A DNA stretch of 64,000 nt. It comes from Microvelia longipes. Taxonomy: Eukaryota > Arthropoda > Insecta > Hemiptera > Veliidae. The notes under the pieces are model-generated. The model worked only from the letters and a program-made list of their open reading frames with translations. It made no database searches and was not told where the DNA came from. Made by a program: the position numbers and the translations under genes. Location of the stretch: positions 44,853,041 to 44,917,040 of the forward strand of contig JACMZG010001914.1 of the NCBI GenBank assembly GCA_018340805.1. Reading direction: 5' to 3'. Positions 58,283 to 64,000 of the stretch are shown piece by piece. Positions within the stretch are counted from its first letter, which is position 1. Every line of letters begins with the position of its first letter.

Positions 58283-58789
58283 TTTTCATCCTTAGAATAA
58301 TACTATATATAGAAGGAGCACTACTGATAACACGTAAGCCGGTTCACTGGTGCAACTAAGTAATGCTAGTAAAAGTTGGCAATACTTCCGGTTGCTGAAT
58401 TATTATGTTCTATTATTAATTAATGATTGATTATTCATAAAATACTAATGTAAATATCGGTGCATTACAATATTTTATGCATTTTAAATTGTAGTTTAAC
58501 GTATTTATTAAAATTATATACAAATAGTAGTCCTCGTCAACTAAATGTAGATTCTTGTATTCTGCCCCCTTTTGCCATCTAAGACCAGTTTTATTAAATA
58601 CTCAGGTGTTTTAAGTTATTATATTTGTTCTTTACGATCTTTCTTCATTAATAGATATTTATGACTAGTAATGCGTTGCATCAAGAACTCACGTCAAAAG
58701 AATACATCAAATAAAATTATTTATTTAAAGCAAGCGAAGATAGTCTATCCAAACATTCGGACGCTATACTATTTTAAAGTATAAAATCA

Positions 58790-60270
58790 AAAAGGCTCGC
58801 TTCGCTCGCTACAATACGTATATTTATCATAATACATAGTAAAAATGTATTATGATACAATGCTCGCTTCGCTCGCTAGATTGCTTATATTTATAATAAT
58901 TCAATGTTAAAAAAAAGGCTCGCTTCGCTCGCTAGAATGGTTATCTTTATCATAATACATAGTAGAAAAGGCTCGCTTCGCTCGCTAGAATGCTTATATT
59001 TATAATAATACAAAGTAAAAAAAGGCTCGCTTCTTTCGCTAGAATGCTTATATTTATCATAATACATAATAAAAAAGGCTCGCTTCGCTCGCTAGATTGC
59101 TTATATTTATAATAATACATAAAAAAAGGTCGCTTCGCTCTCTAGAATGCTTATATTTATCGTAATACAGAGTAAAAAAGGCTCGCTTCGCCGTAGATTG
59201 CTTATATTTATAATAATTTAAAGTTAAAACAAAGGCTCGCTTCGCTCGCTAGAATGCTTATATTTATCATAGTTCAAAGTTAAAAAAAGACTCGCTTCGC
59301 TCGCTAGAATGGTTATCTTTATCATAATACATAGTAGAAAAGGGCTCGCTTCGCTCGCTAGAATGCTTATATTTATAATAATACAAAGTAAAAAAAGGCT
59401 CGCTTCGCTCGCTAGAATGCTTATATTTATCATAATACATAATAAAAAAGGCTCGCTTCGCTCGCTAGATTGCTTATATTTATAATAATACATAAAAAAA
59501 GGGTCGCTTCGCTCTCTAGAATGCTTATATTTATCGTAATACAGAGTAAAAAAGGCTCGCTTCACTCGCTAGATTGCTTATATTTATAATAATTTAAAGT
59601 TAAAACAAAGGCTCGCTTCGCTCGCTAGAATGCTTATATTTATCATAGTTCAAAGTTAAAAAAAGACTCGCTTCGCTCGCTATAGATTGCTTATATTTAT
59701 AATAATACAAAGTTAAAATAAAGGCTCGCTTCGCTCGCTAGATTACGTATATTTATATTAATACATAAAAAAAGGCTCGCTTCGCTCGCTAGATTGCTAC
59801 TTTTACAATACATAGTAAAAAGGCTCGCTTCGCTCGCTAGATTGCTACTTTTACAATAATACATAGTAAAAAGAGCTCGCGCTTCGCTCGCTAGATTGCG
59901 TAGATTTATATTAATGCATAGCAAAAACGGCTCGCTTCGCTCGCTAGAGTGTACAGGTTTATAATAATGCATACTAAAAAAGGCTCGCTTCGCTCGCTAA
60001 ATTGCTATATTTGTAATAATACAAAGTAAAAAATTGCTTGCTTCACTCGCTAGAATGCTTTTATTTATAATAATATATTGTAAAAAAGGCTCGCTTCGCT
60101 CGCTAGATTGCGTATATTAATAATAATAATAGTAAAAAAGGCTCGCTTCGCTCGCTGATTGCGTAGATTTATATTAATTCATAGCAAAAAAGGCTCGCTT
60201 CGCTCGCTACAGTGTGCATATTTACAATGCATAGTAAAAAAGGCTCGCTTCGCTCGCTAATTGCGTATGT
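58790..60270 (+). repeat. ~55-bp tandem array with GGCTCGCTTCGCTCGCTAGA cores
   Basis: About 27 units alternate the core with ATGCTTATATTTATCATAAT and ACATAGTAAAAAA linkers. A higher-order repeat of about 350 bases is visible (58920-59270 resembles 59280-59640). Minus-strand frames containing SERSEPFLL are repeat translations. Confidence 0.95.
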
Positions 60271-60284
60271 TTATCATAATACAA

Positions 60285-60870
60285 CGATATATTTTCTTTT
60301 TCTACTCTTTAAGAGCTTTAAAACGATATACAACACGATTTCATCGCTCAAATTTTTTTATTCGGTCCGTCATATTGGCCGCCATTTTGAAAATATTTTT
60401 CGGAATATTACCAAAACTGTACAGCTCTGACGTATAGTTAATTTAATTGTATAAAAGTATCTAAGTATATTACAATATATCTTTATCTTGTACATTCTTA
60501 TAAAAATTAGTACAAAACTAATTATTATATTAAATTATGGCGCCATGTTGAATTTTCGGAATTTAGTATATAACATTTTTTGTTCTACTAATCAAGAGCT
60601 TTACAACGATATATTACTCGAGTTATTCCTTTAATTTTAAATTTTTTGAGTTCATTATTTTAGCCGCCATTTTTAAATTATTCAAAAAAATTTTAAATGT
60701 TGACCATGAAACATATATTTTCTTTTTCTACTCTTAGAGAGCTTTAAAACGATATACAACACGATTTTTTCGCTTAAAATTTTTTTTTATCCGGTCCGCC
60801 ATATTGGCAGCCATTTTGAAAATATTTTTCGGAATATTACCAAAAACTATACAGCTCTGACACATAATTA
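60285..60870 (+). repeat. Direct repeat pair, ~155 bp each
   Basis: 60285-60440 and 60714-60870 share TTTTCTTTTTCTACTCTT, GCTTTAAAACGATATACAAC, CCGCCATATTGGC-type sequence and ATTTTTCGGAATATTACC. They differ by scattered substitutions, so the duplication is old. Confidence 0.85.
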
Positions 60871-60944
60871 GGTTTACCTGTATACAAAATTTTATCAAAA
60901 TCGGTCAATTTTTACGGCAGTTATCGCGACACGTACAAACAAAT

Positions 60945-61003
60945 ACACAAACACACAAACATACAAACATACAAACATACAAACATACAAACAAACATAC
61001 GCG
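60945..61003 (+). repeat. (ACAAACAT)n microsatellite
   Basis: Tandem 8-base units beginning with ACAAATACAC variants. Confidence 0.9.
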
Positions 61004-61194
61004 CCGTCCCAATCTTCTGAAATGTAAGAACTCACTTACGTTCGTTCAACAAATGTTTGAAATAATGTTTTGTTGTCAGGTTGGCAGCATTACTTAGTTG
61101 CACCAGTCAACCGGCTTTCGTGTTATCAGTGGAATTACATTGTGTTTACGGCCCTGTGCTCCTTCTATAAATAGTATTATTCTAAGTTTTCATC

Positions 61195-61817
61195 CATCTT
61201 GAACACCTTATTTTAATTATTAATTCTTTTCCATGACTTCCATAATATACACTATAACTTGCAGAAGCAAATAATATAGAAAAATAAAAATATATTCATC
61301 AAAAAATAAAATATGTATTATACGCTTACGCACTCTTTATCAAATAATTTGACAATAACAAGTCTAGAAAATCTTATTTATAAGAATCTAAAACTGATGT
61401 TAAAAATTATTAGTTTTTATACAAGTGAGAAATAAAATATTTCTTAGAAAGAGGGTTAATAAGCGAGTATATCAAAAGAATGACCGCCGATGCTTCAAAA
61501 ATTACCACATATTCAATCTAATGTTTTTACTGATAAAAACGACCTCTTTAATTCTAATTCTACTTTAAAAAAAAAAATAATAATAATATAATAATAAACC
61601 AATTCTTATTAGGTTTTATTATTCAGATACGAGTACTTGTCATATTTTAATTAAATAATGTTTATAATAATGCAATAAAAAGTTCATGAAAATAGTATAA
61701 AAAATAATAATTTTATTGAAAAACAAGATTGAATATTATTTTTTTCTCAGTTATAAAACGCGCCATTATTTAAGAACAACATTGAATTATTAAATTAAAT
61801 TTAATTTATATTATTTT
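61195..61817. other. Unannotated AT-rich DNA
   Basis: No gene or clear repeat was recognised. Confidence 0.4.
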
Positions 61818-61945
61818 AAATATAAACAACAGTCTCTCCACTAAATGTTGTTTACATTGTTTGTAGGCACTGATGGCTGTTAACAGTTGAAAGCCGGCTC
61901 TGTAAATAAATTTTACATTTAGTGGAGAGACTGTTGTTTATATTT
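61818..61945. mobile_element. 128-bp inverted-repeat element
   Basis: Perfect 31-base ends begin AAATATAAACAACAGTCTCT and continue CCACTAAATGT, with the exact complement on the right. A direct repeat TTTATATTATTTT lies outside on both sides (about 61804-61816 and 61975-61987) and may be a target duplication of a slightly larger unit. The centre (61869-61902) holds CTGATGGCTGTTAACAGTTG followed by AAAGCCGGCTCTGT, the second copy of the motif at 57431. Confidence 0.75.
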
Positions 61946-62408
61946 CATCATTTACTCCACAGTTCAGCGTTTTATTTATATTATTTTGGTTATTTTATTT
62001 TTTTTGCCTGAAACGACAGGGGGCCCGGCCCCCCCTGGAACCGCCCCTGTTCGTCGTGTTCTTTTCATGTACTGCTGCGTGTTCTTGTTACGATATCTTT
62101 TCATATCCTCTCACTTCAAGAATGAAGGGTGTGTATTCGTTTTTTTTCTAGTACCTTTGAAGGTATGGTGAACCCAGCGTACAACAGATGTTTGGAGGTA
62201 CACTCTGTTGTACTGACCAAGAGTTTAGCAACGGTGATACAGAGTTATTAGGTGATACAGGGTCCTGACCTAATAATTTTCTTAGGTTTAACAAGCGTAC
62301 TCCAAACTAAAAAGTACCTTAGCTCAGTAACTGTTCAATCTTAAATATTTAATATTATTTATCAACAGGAACAGGGTTATAATGTATTAACAGTAAAATC
62401 TTAAGTAT
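61946..62408. other. Unannotated DNA
   Basis: No gene was recognised. GGGGGCCCGGCCCCCC at about 62020-62035 is a short GC palindrome. Confidence 0.4.
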
Positions 62409-62923
62409 TATTTAGTACGCTCACACACACTCTACACCCGCGGATCGTATAGAATACGTATACAATACGGTCAACTAACTTCACGGTTCTTGCAGCGTAT
62501 TTGTTTAGTCGATCGAGTGATAACTGATCCCGCCAAAACATGGCGTCTTGTATAGTGAACCTTCACTTTTGGAAGTTTTAAGGAAGTTTAAAACAAAAAA
62601 TATATTTAATTAAATTGTGATTTCTTTGCGTAATAAATAAGTTACACTAAAAAAATAATATTCCAAAAGTTATTTGATCAAAAACGGTTATATAGAAGTA
62701 AAATAAAAGTTCGACGAGAAGGTTATCCGTTAAATACGATCGTCTCTAAAGGTATACACACAAAAAGACAGCGTATCGAGGGATCCATTTAGATTCCATC
62801 TCCCTAGTTCTAGCGTATGCGATCGGATCCCCTCCGCATGGTTCATACAGCTTAAATTACCGTATTGAGAGATCGCATTCTATACGATACGCGGATCTAA
62901 AGTGTGTGTGAACGTACTAAATA
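62409..62923. mobile_element. TIR element, 515 bp, class uncertain
   Basis: Inverted ends TATTTAGTACGCTCACACAC and their complement (ACGTTCACACAC variant), extending through CGCGGATCGTATAGAAT-type sequence for about 50 bases with a few differences. The inside is non-coding. A target duplication could not be assigned. Confidence 0.7.
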
Positions 62924-63509
62924 TATTAGTGCGATGTTAAAAACAGATCCTATAATTAGACTTAGTCGCTAATAGCGTCATTATTTCAACGTTTAACCCG
63001 TTTAAATTTACTCATTTATTCTTTAATTCTATTTTAAACTTAAATACTTTATTTTTAACTTTTAACCCAAATTTTAATCCCATCCACCCGGTGCTAGAGG
63101 CTTGAGGGGTTTCTACCTAAGCCACTACTCTAAAATCAACTCAATTCTTGATTCAATCCTGCCAGCAGAAATAAAATATATGTCGGTCTTAAACACGAAT
63201 CTAACACCCTGTTATAGATCAATTATAACAGAAAATATAAATTCAAAATGAATTCAAATGTAATTTACACAACAATATCTGATAAGTATGATGACTCTTT
63301 ACTTTATATAAATAAATAGATTAATACGTTGGACTGTTTTACTTTGTTTGTTTAGAAAATGCTCTTTTGTTAATCAGTTCAATAAAAAACGGATACTATA
63401 TTAGCCTTTAAGAATTAAAATAAATATACTTTGGTCTACCTTTCTATTTATTATCTCTTTCCATCTTTTGGATTCTTTTTGTATTTTTGTTGCTTCTGGT
63501 TTTGTGAAG
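62924..63509. other. Unannotated DNA
   Basis: No gene or repeat was recognised. Confidence 0.4.
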
Positions 63510-63795
63510 TAGGATGGAGCGGAATTAACAGATAATTGGATGGAGTGGAATTAGTAGATAAGTGGATGGGGTGGAATAAGTAGATAATTGGATGGGGTGG
63601 AATCAGTAGATAAGTGGATGGGGTGGAATCAGTAGATAAGTGGATGGGGTGAAATCAGTAGATAAGTGGATGGGGTGGAATCAGTAGATAATTGGATGGG
63701 GTGGAATCCGCAGATGAGTGAATGGGGTGGAATTAGTAGATAAGTGGATGGGGTGGAATCTGTAGATAAGTAGATAGAGCGGAATCCGTGGAAAA
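63510..63795 (+). repeat. 26-bp minisatellite, about 11 copies
   Basis: The unit is TGGATGGGGTGGAATCAGTA then GATAAG, with diverged units at both ends. Confidence 0.95.
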
Positions 63796-63839
63796 GCAGT
63801 GTGAAAAAAAAATATGCTAAGTTTCATTTTGATACGCCC

Positions 63840-63900
63840 AGTATATCTACCCATGTGTAGATATACTGCTGCTTAACATGAAATCAATAATGTTAAGCAG
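63840..63900. repeat. Two adjacent short hairpins
   Basis: AGTATATCTAC/GTAGATATACT (63840-63867, 6-base loop) is followed after one base by CTGCTTAACAT/ATGTTAAGCAG (63869-63900, 10-base loop). Both stems are perfect 11-mers. Confidence 0.9.
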
Positions 63901-64000
63901 CATCGAGCGAGGTCAAAACCGTGATGGGTGACCACTAAAAATAAAACTTATATATATATATATATTAAAGATAATAATCATAACTTACAGAGGGTGAAAA

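Larger units (their letters stand above)
58666..61048. mobile_element. Nested insert in hAT-type copy C
   Basis: Boundaries follow from comparison with the uninterrupted copy B (…TATGAC|AAATATTTAAAATAATG). The insert begins TAGTAATGCGTTGCATCAAG and ends ACTCACTTACGTTCGTTC, with at most an AC overlap at the junction. It contains a GCTCGCTTCGCTCGCT array, two ~155-bp direct repeats and an ACAAACAT microsatellite. The text AAAATCGGTCAATTTTTACG near 60895 is typical of insect DNA-transposon ends. No inverted termini or coding region were seen, so its class is open. Confidence 0.7.
58291..61186 (+). mobile_element. hAT-type non-autonomous element, copy C, carrying a 2.4-kb insert
   Basis: Inverted ends CTTAGAATAATACTATA...GAAGGAGCA and GCTCCTTCTATAAATAGTAT...CTAAG are flanked by a perfect 8-bp duplication TTTTCATC (58283-58290 and 61187-61194). 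The left 375 bases and right 135 bases are collinear with copy B at 26505-27024. Between them, after TTTATGAC, a foreign 2.4-kb segment interrupts the body. No transposase frame is present. Confidence 0.92.

Noticed and set aside
59224..59972. Minus-strand frames rich in ASEASLFLL and SERSEPFLL
   Set aside because: Translations of the GCTCGCTTCGCTCGCT tandem array, not a repeat protein.

Overview
The window is non-coding, repeat-dominated DNA from an AT-rich eukaryotic nuclear genome. An arthropod, most likely an insect, fits best. The evidence is a mariner element, tRNA-derived SINEs with A/T-rich simple tails, MITEs with TA or 8-bp target duplications, long (TA)n tracts, many minisatellites, and an arthropod-style TATA plus TCAGT promoter. 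No intact host gene, tRNA, rRNA or CRISPR array was recognised. Two short stretches (12001-12123 on + and 20974-21106 on -) look like spliced exons of unidentified genes.

Layout. 0-10 kb: a partial MITE, a 36-bp perfect palindrome, a SINE nested in a MITE, a 2.5-kb GAATTC-rich satellite, and two further minisatellites, one lying inside an inverted repeat. 10-21 kb: foldback elements, a hAT-type element with an 8-bp target duplication, a TA-flanked MITE, a 1.9-kb degenerate 41-bp satellite, and an unannotated stretch. 21-33 kb: a LINE 3' fragment, a second hAT-type copy, a decayed mariner, a second SINE, a 31-bp minisatellite and a TA-flanked MITE. 33.3-39.3 kb: one 5.9-kb composite inverted-repeat element built of tandem arrays with a nested retro-insertion. 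39-48.7 kb: (TA)n tracts, hairpins, SINEs and minisatellites. 48.76-53.57 kb: the most notable object, a 4.8-kb virus-like element. 53.6-64 kb: a ribozyme-like dispersed repeat, a 41-bp minisatellite, a third hAT-type copy carrying a 2.4-kb foreign insert, further inverted repeats and a 26-bp minisatellite.

The 4.8-kb element has inverted repeats of about 780 bp starting AGTAGG and a perfect 6-bp target duplication (TATGTC). It carries a small minus-strand gene broken by one stop codon, a C2H2 zinc-finger reading frame, a frameshifted gene whose motifs suggest a jelly-roll capsid-like protein, and a small terminal gene with its own TATA/Inr promoter. Six-base duplications and long inverted repeats are known from Polinton/Maverick elements, but this one is far shorter and shows no polymerase or integrase. 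It may be a non-autonomous Polinton derivative or an undescribed small virus-like transposon.

Caution: several tandem arrays contain scattered single-base indels, as expected from under-polished long reads, so some frameshifts may be assembly errors. Family names rest on motifs and termini read by eye; no database search was possible.
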